Shown: one piece after another, positions 43,567 through 53,209 of the stretch
Numbering within the stretch: the stretch's first letter is position 1
Layout of the letters: every line of letters starts with the position of its first letter
Program-made: the position numbers and the translations under genes
The notes under the pieces: generated by a model
The model's database searches: none
What the model saw: the letters and a program-made list of their open reading frames with translations, nothing else
What the model was told of the DNA's origin: nothing
Assembly: GCF_000374925.1 (NCBI RefSeq)
Contig: NZ_KB895542.1
Span: 413,354-477,353, forward strand
DNA from: Arthrobacter sp. 131MFCol6.1
GTDB lineage: Bacteria; Actinomycetota; Actinomycetes; Actinomycetales; Micrococcaceae
Direction: 5' to 3'
Length of the DNA: 64,000 bases

Positions 43567-45305
43567 ATTTCCCGTTGCCGGTCACCGCATGGACTGCCAT
43601 CATCAGCAGTGGCCTTGCCACTGTCGTTTTAATTGCAGTAGCCGTCGCTGTTGTACGTAGACGCCGGCGTGACTCACCGAATTATGGTCCATGGTTACTA
43701 AGGGCTCCCTTGATCCCACTGGTACTGGCGGTGGTCCTTGGGCTCATCGCGATGTACGCATTGGTATTGCTTGTAGCCTTTGACGCTCAGGACTTCAAGT
43801 TGCCAGGTGCTGCAAACGTCACAAGCCCAGTGATTGTTGCTGCGACTCTGATCGCGGGTACCCTTACAGCCGCCTTTGCTGTGCTGCGCCTTCGTGCGCA
43901 TCTTCTTGCGGAGGCTCGCGGGCGCCTCGATGAAATCGGTGATATTCGGGCGGACGAAAAGCACAGAAGTGACCAGGAACTCTCTCTGGCCGAACGCTTT
44001 TCCAAGGCCGTTGAGCTGATCGCGTCCGAGCAAGCAATCTCCCGAATCGCGGGAGCACACCTTATCCTCGCGCTGGGTGACGAGTGGCCCCGTGGGGCAC
44101 AACGCTGCCTCGACGTCCTGATCTCCCATCTGCGTGGCCTTCGCCAGAACGATTCGTTTGACAATGATGCTGTCGACTCCCGTGGAATGCGTGAGGAGGT
44201 GTACCTCATTACGCGCGAAGTATTTCGTCGCCTTCGGAGCAGCGATTCCAAGTGGGACGTCAATGCCGGGGACTTTAGTGGCACCCTTCTTGCCGGCGTC
44301 GACTTGACTGGAGTTGGACCATTCAACGAGCTTGATCTGCGCGGTGCACGGGTACTGGATGATCTCGTCATCCCTCGCCTAGTAAGTAAGAGGGCGCCAT
44401 TGATGTCTGAACTTGCTTGTGGCGGAGACCTTGATCTTGACTTTGCAGCCGGGTGGGATGCTCTGGACATAACAGATGCAAGCGTGAAAGGAGAGATTAG
44501 GATCTCAGGCCTTGTGCCTTTTGTGGGCGTCGACGGAACAGGGCTTCGAGGAGGGCAGGGCTTCAGGCTCGATTTCCAAGAGTTCCGCGGAAACGTCATT
44601 CTCGATGCATCTCAGATCCAGGGAGAGGTGTCAATCGGATCAGCAGAGTTTGGTGCGGGATTCGCTCATGGATCGGCCACGCTTTCAGTCTCCTTGGTCG
44701 ATGCTACTTTTGGTGCAGTCGCACTGCGGCGACTGGCGCCTGGACCACGGCTCGCCCTCTCAAGAGCCGTTGGTTCTGTCGACCTGAGCAACTCAGTCTT
44801 CCGGTTCGAGGTCGATGCAAGCGGACTCGATGCGACGAGCGGCTTCAACCTCCAAGGCGCGCGGTTTGACGAAGCACTCATTTTGGATGAAGCACTATTG
44901 CCCAGCAGTATCGACATTGACGGGCTTGTCCTCTCTGCGACTGCCCGTAGCGCAGTTCAGTCTTCCGAATTTGACTTACGCGAGATGCTGCTTGGGCCAA
45001 TGCCAGTTGCTGGTTTCCAGGCAAAGCACGAGCTCGACCCTAGCTTTGTTTGGAAAGAAGCACTGCAGTCAGTCGACTACGTCGTTGAACCGGGTTTTAG
45101 ATTGGAGCTTGAACGACGCCTATCATTGCTCGAGGATGAACTTCCAGTTGACTGGTCAAAGAAGGCATCCTTCGGCGCCCGTGTCATGAGTGAGGTATCC
45201 CGTGCTGCCGCCAAGACCGAAGCAACCGCTAGTTCAGAGCACGCAGTTCACACGGCATTGCGTACGTCGCTTCAATTAACCGTTCAGGGCGCGGCCACAC
45301 CGTGA
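43563..45305 (+). CDS. Membrane pentapeptide-like protein inside hsd operon 2
   Basis: 580 residues from a GTG overlapping the hsdS stop by four bases. Three hydrophobic segments occupy about 12-33, 48-71 and 86-106. Then AERFSKAVELIASEQAISRI and AHLILALGDEWPRGAQRCLD match the helical link found in many pentapeptide-repeat proteins. The rest reads as degenerate beta-helix repeats (GTLLAGVDLTGVGPFNELDL, ALDITDASVKGEIRISG, FNLQGARFDEALILDEALL). A C-terminal helix ends the protein. The gene then overlaps hsdR by four bases, so it is an integral, co-translated part of the restriction operon. A membrane sensor, anchor or effector role is inferred; no such subunit belongs to the classical type I complex. 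Confidence 0.75.
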   Translation: MNFPLPVTAWTAIISSGLATVVLIAVAVAVVRRRRRDSPNYGPWLLRAPLIPLVLAVVLGLIAMYALVLLVAFDAQDFKLPGAANVTSPVIVAATLIAGTLTAAFAVLRLRAHLLAEARGRLDEIGDIRADEKHRSDQELSLAERFSKAVELIASEQAISRIAGAHLILALGDEWPRGAQRCLDVLISHLRGLRQNDSFDNDAVDSRGMREEVYLITREVFRRLRSSDSKWDVNAGDFSGTLLAGVDLTGVGPFNELDLRGARVLDDLVIPRLVSKRAPLMSELACGGDLDLDFAAGWDALDITDASVKGEIRISGLVPFVGVDGTGLRGGQGFRLDFQEFRGNVILDASQIQGEVSIGSAEFGAGFAHGSATLSVSLVDATFGAVALRRLAPGPRLALSRAVGSVDLSNSVFRFEVDASGLDATSGFNLQGARFDEALILDEALLPSSIDIDGLVLSATARSAVQSSEFDLREMLLGPMPVAGFQAKHELDPSFVWKEALQSVDYVVEPGFRLELERRLSLLEDELPVDWSKKASFGARVMSEVSRAAAKTEATASSEHAVHTALRTSLQLTVQGAATP

Positions 45306-48300
45306 AATCTATCAACGAAAACACGGTGGAGGCGGCTGCACTCGAATATCTCCGTCAACTCGGCTATGCGACGGCTTTCGGTCCAGACATTGCGCCGGAG
45401 GCGCCCGCGGCTGAGCGTTCGTCGTACGAGCAGGTGTACCTTTTCAGCCGGCTGCGCGCTGCAGCGATTCAGATCAATTTTGGCCTCAATACGGCAATGG
45501 TTGATGAGGCGATCAAGCGCCTTGGCCGAGCGGAGTCGCAGAACCCGATCGCCGAGAATCTTCGCGTCCACAAACTCCTGACCGAGGGCGTTCCGGTCGA
45601 ACACCGGGACCCCGATGGTGCCATCCGCACGACACGTGTCCGCCTTATCGACTTCGAGGCCCCGGCGAGCAACGACTGGCTCGCCGTCAACCAGTTCACC
45701 ATCACCGAGAACGGGAAGAACCGCCGGCCGGACGTCGTGATCTTCGTCAATGGCATCCCGCTCGGTCTCTTGGAGCTGAAGAACCTTGCCGACGAGCACG
45801 CCACGCTAAAGGGGGCCTGGAACCAGATCCAGACCTACCGTCATGACATTCCATCCCTGTTCACACCGAACGTTGTGACAGTTGTCAGCGACGGCATCAG
45901 CGCCGCGATGTCGTCATTCACTGCTGGCTTCGAGCACTACGCGCCCTGGAAAACAATCGATGGCCGTGAGGTCGTCATAAGCCTGCCCGCGATCGAGGTG
46001 CTGATCAAGGGCGTCTTCGACCAGATGCGCTTCCTCGACATCCTGCAGAACTTCATCGTCTTCAGCGACGAGGCCAACGGTCTCGTGAAGCGCGTCACTA
46101 AGTACCACCAGTACTGGGCCGTCAATGCCGCAGTTGAATCGACCATCTAGGCGGCGGCCCCGGACGGTAACCGCCGCGGCGGTGTCGTGTGGCACACGCA
46201 AGGAAGCGGCAAATCGATCGAGATGCTGCTCTACGCGGCGAAGATCATGCGCGACGCCCGAATGGGCAACCCGACCCTGGTGTTCATCACCGACCGCAAC
46301 GACCTCGACGACCAGCTCTTCGGCGAGGTTTTCGCGCCGGCCGAAATCCTGCCCGAGAAGCCTATTCAGGCCGACTCCAGAGCAGTCCTTCGCAGCCTGC
46401 TCCGCCGCGCGTCAGGCGGCATCATCTTTACCACGCTGCAGAAGTTCGCCCCCGAAGATGGCGTCGACACCAATCCGGTTCTGACCGACCGCCGTAACGT
46501 CGTTGTTGTCGCCGACGAGGCTCACCGCTCTCAGTACGGCTTCAGCGAGTCCCTCGATGAGCGCACAGGACAATTGAAGTCTGGGCTCGCGAAGCACATG
46601 CGGGACGCCCTCCCGAACGCCACCTATCTCGGTTTCACAGGCACGCCTATCGAGTCGACCAACAAGTCAACACGTTCCGTCTTCGGTGACTACATCGACA
46701 TTTATGACCTCACCCGCGCCGTCGAGGACGGAGCCACCGTCCGGATTTTCTACGAGTCCCGGCTCGCGAAGGTGTCCCTTGATGCTGATGTGCACGCCGC
46801 GATCGACGAACTCGCCGACGAAATCACCGAGACCGCCGAGGAGGACGAGGCCCTCCGCGCCAAGTCCAAGTGGGCGCGGGTGGAAGCCGTCGTTGGCGCG
46901 AACGACCGTCTCGACGTGATCGCGGGCGACATCGTCGACCACTGGGAGAAACGCCGCATCGAGATGCTCGGCAAGGCCATGATTGTCACGATGTCGCGGC
47001 GCATCGCCGTCGACCTCTACGACAAGATCGTTAAGCTCAAGCCGGAGTGGCACACCGACGACCCGACGACGGGCATGATCAAGGTCGTCATGACCGGGTC
47101 GGCGGCCGACCCGCAGTCATTCCAGCCACACATCTACGACAAGAAGACCCGCAAAGACCTGAAGCTGCGGGCAAAGGATCCAAACGACCCTCTCGAGGTC
47201 GTCATCGTCCGCGATATGTGGCTCACGGGCTTCGACGCCCCGGCACTGCACACCATGTACGTTGACAAGCCAATGCAGGGCGCAGGCCTCATGCAAGCCA
47301 TCGCACGCGTGAATCGTACTTTCCGCGACAAGCCCGGCGGCCTCATCGTTGACTACATCGGGGTCGCCAATAATCTGCGCAAGGCCCTCGCCGAGTACGC
47401 CCCAAGCGATCGAGATCAGGCCGGCGTGCCGATCGAAGAGATGGTCTCCGCGATGCTGGAAAAGCACGACATCGTGCGCGGGCTCCTTCACGGCTGTACA
47501 TACGATTCCTCGCCACTGTTGGTACCCGCCGCACGTCTTGCCCAGCACGCGCTTGTCCTCGACTTCGTTATGGCCGACCTGGACCGCTCAGCCCGCTACC
47601 TCGACCAGGTACTCGCGCTGGCCAAGGCCTTTGCGCTCTGCGGGGCGCGGGATGAAGCAGCTGCAATCCGTAATAACGTACGAATGTTCACCGACGTCCG
47701 AGCGGGGATCCTGAAGATCCAGAACCCGGACTCAGGGCGTGCTGGCAGCGGTGCCGTCGAAATAGACACCGCGATCGGGCAGCTCGTCAACGAAGCCGTC
47801 ACCGCCGACGAAGTGGTCGACATCTACAAACTCGCCGGCATTGAAATGCCGGAGCTGTCGATCCTGTCCGACGATTTTCTCGACAGCCTAGCCGGCAAGG
47901 AGAAGCCCAGTCTCCAGATGGGGCTCCTCCGTCGGCTGATTAACGACCAAATCCGCACTGTCCAGCGCACCAACATCGTCCAAGCACGGAAATTCTCCGA
48001 GCAGCTCGACGAGGCAATTAACCGTTATACGAACCGCACGCTGACGACGGCCGAGATCATCGCTGAGCTTGTTAAGCTCGCCAAGGGCATGCGAGACCAG
48101 AACAATCGTAACAACAGACTCGGTCTCTCTATCGCCGAGGCCGCATTTTACGATGCAATCGTGCAAAACGACGCCGCTGTCGTCCAAATGGGCGACGACA
48201 CGCTAAAGAAGATTGCCGTCCATCTCGTCTTTGCCGTCCAACAAAGCGCCACGATTGACTGGTCCCTCAAACATTCGGTCCGCGCTGCCCTGCGATCCAA

Positions 48301-48439
48301 GATCCGTCGACTACTTGCGAGGTACGACTACCCGCCCGATTACGAGGAGAAGGCGATTGCGTTGATATTCCGACAGGCTGAGCTAGTCGTGGAGACCGAA
48401 GCACATCCAAGAGTCAGCCATAATGCACTCGGCTCCTAG
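45302..48439 (+). pseudogene. hsdR: Type I R subunit (system 2), interrupted by in-frame TAG
   Basis: A frame of 1046 codons, normal length for HsdR, is broken by TAG at 46148-46150. The first 282 residues contain the nuclease domain (PDVVIFVNGIPLGLLELKN, with D and E-x-K). After the stop the same frame continues [20 protein letters not shown], giving Walker A TQGSGKS, then [18 protein letters not shown] and the translocase C-terminus. The position normally holds Gln, so a CAG-to-TAG change is likely. Either hsdR is dead, or two pieces are made (a GTG at 46187 could restart the motor half), or the stop is read through. With an intact HsdM and HsdS the locus may survive as an orphan methylase. 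Confidence 0.85.
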
Positions 48440-48550
48440 CCCCTATTGGCTGCAATTGGTGCTGCAAGACATCACGACCCATATGACGCCTTCCGTGGCG
48501 CGCAGAGTTTGATGGTTTTAACGGGTCTTGGGGAAGGGATATCCCGAATG

Positions 48551-48580
48551 AGTGTCATGCCGCCGTCCGGGCGGCACTCG
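48551..48580 (+). terminator. Possible terminator after hsdR2
   Basis: AGTG...GCCGCC and GGCGGCACT pair with a four-base bulge about 110 bases after the stop. No T-run, so the call is weak. Confidence 0.35.
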
Positions 48581-48956
48581 TCATCAGAGTAACTCGTGCA
48601 GGTAGTCGCCCAGGTGCAGCCCCAGGTCCGAGTGATTCTCTGCCGGGTGCCGGTAAGCCGTGCTGGTCGGCTTGGATCAGCGTGTCCATCTTGCGTCAAC
48701 TTCAGTATTCATCCAAAAGCCGAAGCAGCCTGCAGGGCGAGGGTTCGTCAATACCCGGAACTACGGGACTCGCATTATTCTCAGAAACGCAGCCGGAACA
48801 GCGGCCCGATCGTTAACTGCCCAGCGGAGATCACCACGAACCGCGGAGAGCCCTTCACAGTGTTGATGCCCGGGCTAGTGACGGAGAACGGGTCAAAGTT
48901 GCGCAGCTCGTGCGCCAGGGCACCACAGTAGTGCCGGCGACGGGCACGAAGCTTCG

Positions 48957-49113
48957 TCACCATACGGTGATGTGCCTCGCGACATCCTCCGCGTCTGCCC
49001 CGACCAGTGCCACTGTTGACGACGCGTGCTGGGTGAGCCACGGCAGCCCGACGGCGTACCGGCCGGCAACCTCGGTGACGCAGCGGGAGCGCCGGGGGTA
49101 GTTCCAGGGCCCA
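48957..49113 (-). pseudogene. Remnant of flavin monooxygenase C-terminus
   Basis: On the minus strand WNYPRRSRCVTEVAGRYAVG, LPWLTQHASSTVALVGADAE and DVARHI match the last 50 residues of the intact enzyme at 50012-51298 (WNYPRHHRGVTEHPGLYAVG, LPWLTGHGSS). The upstream part is missing. With the fragment at 38288-38597 it brackets type I system 2; both are in the same orientation as the intact gene. Confidence 0.75.
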
Positions 49114-49165
49114 TCCCCCCAAAAGTGCGGGACAATGGAAGTCCCGACCACGGAAGCGGGCAACG

Positions 49166-49990
49166 TTGATTAGTCTCCATCAACATGCCGATGGCTTCGC
49201 CAGGATTCACCCGGCTGAGTCCATGGGACTGAGCGGGGCCAGCGGGGCCGGCCATTTCGATCCGCTGCTGTATCCATGGGACCCGCCCGTGGCCTCGGGC
49301 GTCATGGACGGCAAGGAATTCCGGCCCCTAGAGCCTTCAGTCGGATTGGATGACGCCCTTGCGCAGGCCGGCGCGGCACCGCTGGAAGCCCGTTCCCTGC
49401 TGGTCTCCATCGGCTCGAATGCAAGCGCCGCCGTGATGCGGCGGAAATTCGCCAGCTACCGCCAGCCTGTCACCGCGGTCCTGCCGCTGGTCCGGGGGCA
49501 GCTGCACAACATCGCCGTTGGCCACTCCGCCCACGTGAGCAAGGCCGGCTACATCGCCGCCGCCCCGTATCCGCTGATGGGACAGTGCACAGCGGTCTGG
49601 CTTTCGTGGCTGGACGATGTCCAGCTGATGGCCCTCGACGAAACGAAGCCCAACTACCGGCGGACCCAGCTCGACGGCGAAGCGTGCCCGCTCGTGCTGG
49701 ACCACGGGGAACGTCCGGAGGAGTTTTCGCTGTTCACCTCGCGCTGGGGCGTGCTGACCAACGGCGACGGCGGGAAACTTCCCTTCCTCGACCAGCCTGC
49801 CCTCTTCGGGCTCCTCGCCGGCAGCGGCACCGGGGACCTTCTGAAGGAGGGGAAGTCCGTGTTCGGCGGGCCGCCGGAGCTTGTTGCCGAGCACCTCGCG
49901 ATGCCCTCGGTCCAGGCATGGGCCAGGGAATGGTTCAGCTCGGCCCGCCTCGCCGCACCAGTTGACTTCGACGGGCCTTGCACGGGGTAG
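49166..49990 (+). CDS. Conserved hypothetical protein
   Basis: Up to 274 residues from a TTG at 49166; no strong ribosome site or ATG was found upstream, so the start is uncertain and the gene may be 5'-truncated by the neighbouring junction. The protein has no membrane helix. Segments include SLLVSIGSNASAAVMRRKF, AVGHSAHVSKAGYIAAAPYP, WLSWLDDVQLMALDETKPNY and SLFTSRWGVLTN. It is not a known enzyme family to me, but its codon use and composition are those of a real actinobacterial gene. It converges on the monooxygenase with a 21-base gap. Confidence 0.7.
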   Translation: MISLHQHADGFARIHPAESMGLSGASGAGHFDPLLYPWDPPVASGVMDGKEFRPLEPSVGLDDALAQAGAAPLEARSLLVSIGSNASAAVMRRKFASYRQPVTAVLPLVRGQLHNIAVGHSAHVSKAGYIAAAPYPLMGQCTAVWLSWLDDVQLMALDETKPNYRRTQLDGEACPLVLDHGERPEEFSLFTSRWGVLTNGDGGKLPFLDQPALFGLLAGSGTGDLLKEGKSVFGGPPELVAEHLAMPSVQAWAREWFSSARLAAPVDFDGPCTG

Positions 49991-50011
49991 CCACCCTCTT
50001 GAACGTCGCCT

Positions 50012-51298
50012 TCACCGGACGGCGGTGTGCTCGGCGATGTGTCGCGCAATGTACTCGGCATCGCGGCCCACCCCCGCCACGATGGACGAGCCGTGCCCGG
50101 TAAGCCACGGCAACCCGACGGCGTACAAGCCCGGGTGTTCGGTGACGCCGCGGTGGTGCCTGGGGTAGTTCCATTCGTCCAGCACCGGGATGTCCAGGAT
50201 GCTGAAGTCCAGCCGGTAGCCCGTGGCCCAGAGGACCGACGTGACGTTGGCGGCTTCGAGGTTCAGCCGCGCCGGCTCCGAAGGAAGCCAGTCGTCCTTG
50301 CGCGGCGGCTCCGGCTCCGGTGCCGACATGCCGGTGGCGGCAATATAGCTGTCGAACATCGGCTTCATCCGCTGGTAGAACGCCGCCTCCACCAGGGCCA
50401 GGCGTTCCGGAAGGTCATCACTGAAGACGAGATCGCCGTCGTCGGCTGCTTCCAAATGGCCATGCAGCCGGACGCCTCGCCGGCCGAAGTCGCGCAGGTG
50501 GATGTCGTGGCCGCCGTCGGCGCCGGACACCAGCGGGTTGCAGGCGAACCTCGCCGCGGGGGAGGGCAACTGACCCACGGTGAGGCCGTTCAGTCCGTAG
50601 TCGGGGCCGAATTGTGCAAGCTGCATCATCCAATAGAGGAGGTCCTGGCCGCGGTACCGGCGCGGTGCCTCCGGGCACGTGGACACCGCCAGGTGGATTT
50701 CGCGGCCGACGGCGAGCAGTTCCTCGGCGATCTGGCCACCGGACTGCCCGGTGCCCACGATGAGCACGGCACCGCCGGGCAGCTGGCCCGGGTTGCGGTA
50801 GCTGTCGGTGTGAAGTTGAAGGATGTGGCCAGGAAGTTGCGCCGACAGTGCCGGGATTTTCGGCTCCTGGTAACCGCCGGTAGCGAGCACCACGTTCCGG
50901 GCCCGCCAGCTGCCCTGGGGTGTGACCACGTTGAAGCCGCCGCCCTCCGCGGGCGCGATGCGCGTGACATCCGCACCTGTTCGGACGGGAGCGTCGACGG
51001 TCTCCGCATAGTGCCGGAAATGGGCGATGAGGTCATCGCGCAGCATGAATGCCTCCGGGGCCGGGCCGTCATACGGCATGCCGGGCAGCGCGAGCGAGAA
51101 GTTCGGCGTGTTCAGGCAAAACGCGTCCCACCGGTCCTGCCACACCCCGCCAAGCGTTTCCCGCCGTTCCAGCAACTGATGCTCGACGCCGGCCCGGCTG
51201 AGCCAGTAGCTTGTGGCCAGGCCAGCCTGCCCGGCCCCGACGACTAGGGTGTTGATGCTTTGCGGAGCCGCAGGTCGGGCGGCCGTCGGGGTCTCCAT
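50012..51298 (-). CDS. Flavin-containing monooxygenase-like oxidoreductase
   Basis: 428 residues; GGGAGAAG six bases before the ATG. TLVVGAGQAGLATSYWL at about 17-33 is the FAD-binding Rossmann site. AVLIVGTGQSGGQIAEELL near 180-198 is the NADPH site. ATGYRLDF near 360 is the family ATG motif. This matches the flavoprotein monooxygenases that resemble FMO and Baeyer-Villiger enzymes and use NADPH and O2 to oxidise N, S or ketone groups. The substrate is unknown. It has its own promoter-like block upstream (51337-51372). Two decayed pieces of a paralogue lie at 38288-38597 and 48957-49113. Confidence 0.85.
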   Translation of the reverse strand: METPTAARPAAPQSINTLVVGAGQAGLATSYWLSRAGVEHQLLERRETLGGVWQDRWDAFCLNTPNFSLALPGMPYDGPAPEAFMLRDDLIAHFRHYAETVDAPVRTGADVTRIAPAEGGGFNVVTPQGSWRARNVVLATGGYQEPKIPALSAQLPGHILQLHTDSYRNPGQLPGGAVLIVGTGQSGGQIAEELLAVGREIHLAVSTCPEAPRRYRGQDLLYWMMQLAQFGPDYGLNGLTVGQLPSPAARFACNPLVSGADGGHDIHLRDFGRRGVRLHGHLEAADDGDLVFSDDLPERLALVEAAFYQRMKPMFDSYIAATGMSAPEPEPPRKDDWLPSEPARLNLEAANVTSVLWATGYRLDFSILDIPVLDEWNYPRHHRGVTEHPGLYAVGLPWLTGHGSSIVAGVGRDAEYIARHIAEHTAVR

Positions 51299-51336
51299 GG
51301 TTCTTCTCCCGTAGCCAAGGTGCAGGGCTGGCTTTG

Positions 51337-51372
51337 TTGGCAGGATATGCCCGCAGCGTAGCTACGTACAGG
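51337..51372 (-). promoter_or_regulatory. Shared promoter-like block of monooxygenase
   Basis: The minus strand reads TGTACG, a 17-base spacer, then TATCCT, with CCTGTAC at the outer edge and GCGGGCA just before the -10. The 36-base block also occurs at 38562-38597 and 58332-58367. Confidence 0.55.
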
Positions 51373-51458
51373 TGCCCGACGGCGGCGTGGCGCCTCACTA
51401 CCGGCGGTCCTTCCCTGCACCTCCAGCCGGAATCCCCAGAGAAGTACGGTCTGAACGC

Positions 51459-51504
51459 GGAAACGGCAAGAGGACACGAATTTGCGTGTCCTCTTACCGT
51501 TTCC
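51459..51504. repeat. 20-bp inverted repeat, possible terminator
   Basis: GGAAACGGCAAGAGGACACG and CGTGTCCTCTTACCGTTTCC pair with one mismatch around a six-base loop. It lies downstream of the PH-domain gene and upstream of the monooxygenase promoter, both on the minus strand, so it probably isolates the two. There is no T-run. Confidence 0.65.
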
Positions 51505-51563
51505 GGGTCGCAGGGGTTGGGCTGCGTCGGGGTTGGCGAATTCTTAGATGAAGAAGATTCGCG

Positions 51564-51938
51564 TTAGTGCTGGGCGCCGAGGACCGAATGCGCGATCAGC
51601 ATGTCTAGGCGGCGCACATCCACCTTCTTGCCGGTCTTAATTTTGATATGTCCCGCGCGGGTCCAAAGCTCCAGCTCTGCATCGAGATCAAATCTTCCGG
51701 CATTCTCTGATGACCACATGTTGATGTGAGAATACGGCAGCGAGTACACCTCCACCTTCTTGCCAGTCAGGCCCTGGGCGTCGCGGACGATCATGCGCTT
51801 GGTGGTAAAGATGGCGCTATCCCGGAACGTCTTGTACGCGGCCACAGGCTGCTCGCCCGGCACCAGTAGTTCCGCGACGTCATTGGGTATCGGACATTCG
51901 TCGACGAACATCCACGTGGTTACTGCTGCTGCTTCCAA
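51564..51938 (-). CDS. PH domain-containing protein
   Basis: 124 residues from a TTG with AGGAG eight bases upstream (protein LEAAAVTTWMFVDECP). This start gives the length usual for the family, whereas the open frame upstream has no support. LVPGEQPVAAYKTFRDSAIF, TTKRMIVRDAQGLTGKKVEV and SLPYSHINMWSSENAG form the bacterial PH-like fold of the PF08000 type. The function in bacteria is unclear; membrane-stress roles have been suggested. It is monocistronic, with a strong hairpin downstream. Confidence 0.8.
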   Translation of the reverse strand: MEAAAVTTWMFVDECPIPNDVAELLVPGEQPVAAYKTFRDSAIFTTKRMIVRDAQGLTGKKVEVYSLPYSHINMWSSENAGRFDLDAELELWTRAGHIKIKTGKKVDVRRLDMLIAHSVLGAQH

Positions 51939-52151
51939 GGGGGTGGCTCCTTTTCGTGTGGTCAAGCCTCGGAGTTCAGTGTTACAAAGGCATCCCGGGC
52001 CGTCGTGACCTGCAATCGGCGTGTCGCGATGGCGCCCTTCGTATTCATAAAGGGTTCGCGATTTTTCGGTGAGGTCCCCGATTCCATCGGATCCGGACCT
52101 GCGACAGGCAGGGCCACTGCACATACAGATGCTCGACGTATCGCCTACAAC

Positions 52152-52727
52152 TTAGGGGAGCGGCTGCCGTTCGCCGACGGCAGCCGCATCCTCGAGCGTG
52201 ACGTACGTTCGCCGTCGTCGATCCAGTCTTTCCTGCTGGCCTGGCGACGGGATCTGAGCGCCTTTCGCACGGTTGCACCTGCTGCACGCGGCCACGAAGT
52301 TCTGTAGGCTGGTGGATCCGCCCTTGGACCACGGGTAGAAATGGTCACCGTGTTCAGCGGGCCGTGGGCACCGCCGCCGGAGTCCTGACTCCATCTCGCA
52401 CTGGCCGCCGGCGCGTGCCAGGCCTTCCCGGCGCCGCTGGCGGCTGAAACGCCGGACCGGGTCCCTGCGTTTCAGGTCTCTGGCGCGAACGACGGCCGCA
52501 ACAACAGTCAGAACCACCAGGAAAAGCGTGGGGACGGTGACCGCGGCCAGAACGCCGTCGACCATGCCGCGGAGAATTTCAGCGACAGTGGCTGCGCTGC
52601 GGCTGCCCGCCGCGTTGGCCTTCGGCATGAGCGCCAGGACAACGGAGGCGCCCAACCACATAACCACCGCCGAATAGGCCTCACGCAGAGCCTGGCGGCT
52701 CCAGTAAATGCGTTTCAGTTCCAGCAT
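52152..52727 (-). CDS. Membrane-anchored HNH endonuclease-like protein
   Basis: 191 residues. Two hydrophobic stretches lie at about 20-36 (SAVVMWLGASVVLALM) and 60-80 (VLAAVTVPTLFLVVLTVVAA). Then a basic linker leads to an HNH unit: GQCEMESGLRRRC, then HGDHFYPWSKGGSTSLQNF and ACSRCNRAKG. The pairs of cysteines and the H-N-x-H spacing fit HNH nucleases. HNH enzymes are normally soluble, so membrane anchoring suggests action at the cell surface on incoming DNA; this is inference. A copy of its last nine codons recurs at 54615-54641. Confidence 0.7.
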   Translation of the reverse strand: MLELKRIYWSRQALREAYSAVVMWLGASVVLALMPKANAAGSRSAATVAEILRGMVDGVLAAVTVPTLFLVVLTVVAAVVRARDLKRRDPVRRFSRQRRREGLARAGGQCEMESGLRRRCPRPAEHGDHFYPWSKGGSTSLQNFVAACSRCNRAKGAQIPSPGQQERLDRRRRTYVTLEDAAAVGERQPLP

Positions 52728-53209
52728 TCAGTCGTCCCCCATCGATCTTCAGCCCGGTCGAATCCGCGCAGCGCTGCAGCTAGGGAGATCGTACCGTCGG
52801 GCTCACAATTCTGCGGCTCGCCATTTCCTCGTGAGCTACGGCTGGTGTCCCGATCCATGGGGCCACTGCAGTAGCAGTGCTCGTACTGCGCCCAGCTGGC
52901 GACCGCCACGGCCGGCGACGCCGGCGTCCGCTGGAATGAACGTTTGTGCAAGCAAGGTTGGCGGTTTTCCCAAGCCGATCTCCGGCGGAAAGAACGTACT
53001 GACCAGTAGCTTTTGGGGCGCGCGGAGCGACATTTCAGGACGGACCGGGTCTGCACGCGGACCCTGTTTTCGTGCACATCCGTGCAAATTCATGGCCGCA
53101 TCGGGTTCCGGTCTGCCTACCGTTGAGTATCCGGGCAACCTTGGCTGACTCGCAGCGCGGGGGTTACTGCTGGCCCGCGGCCCGCTGACACACGAACAAA
53201 GAGGTCTCT
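52728..53209. other. Gap between HNH and lipase genes
   Basis: 482 bases with no supported gene. A 100-codon minus-strand frame ending at 52836 has no ribosome site and was not accepted. GC-rich sequence and the lipase leader occupy the right-hand end. Confidence 0.5.

Larger units (their letters stand above)
48440..49165. other. Gap after type I system 2 with gene remnants
   Basis: 726 bases without an intact gene. It holds a hairpin at 48551-48580. A minus-strand C-terminal scrap at 48584-48673 (TAYRHPAENHSDLGLHLGDY, then LHELL and stop) comes from an unnamed protein. Another scrap near 48785-48915 reads VTSPGINTVKGSPRFVVI. The monooxygenase remnant is at 48957-49113. The region is a mosaic of 3' gene ends. 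Confidence 0.55.
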
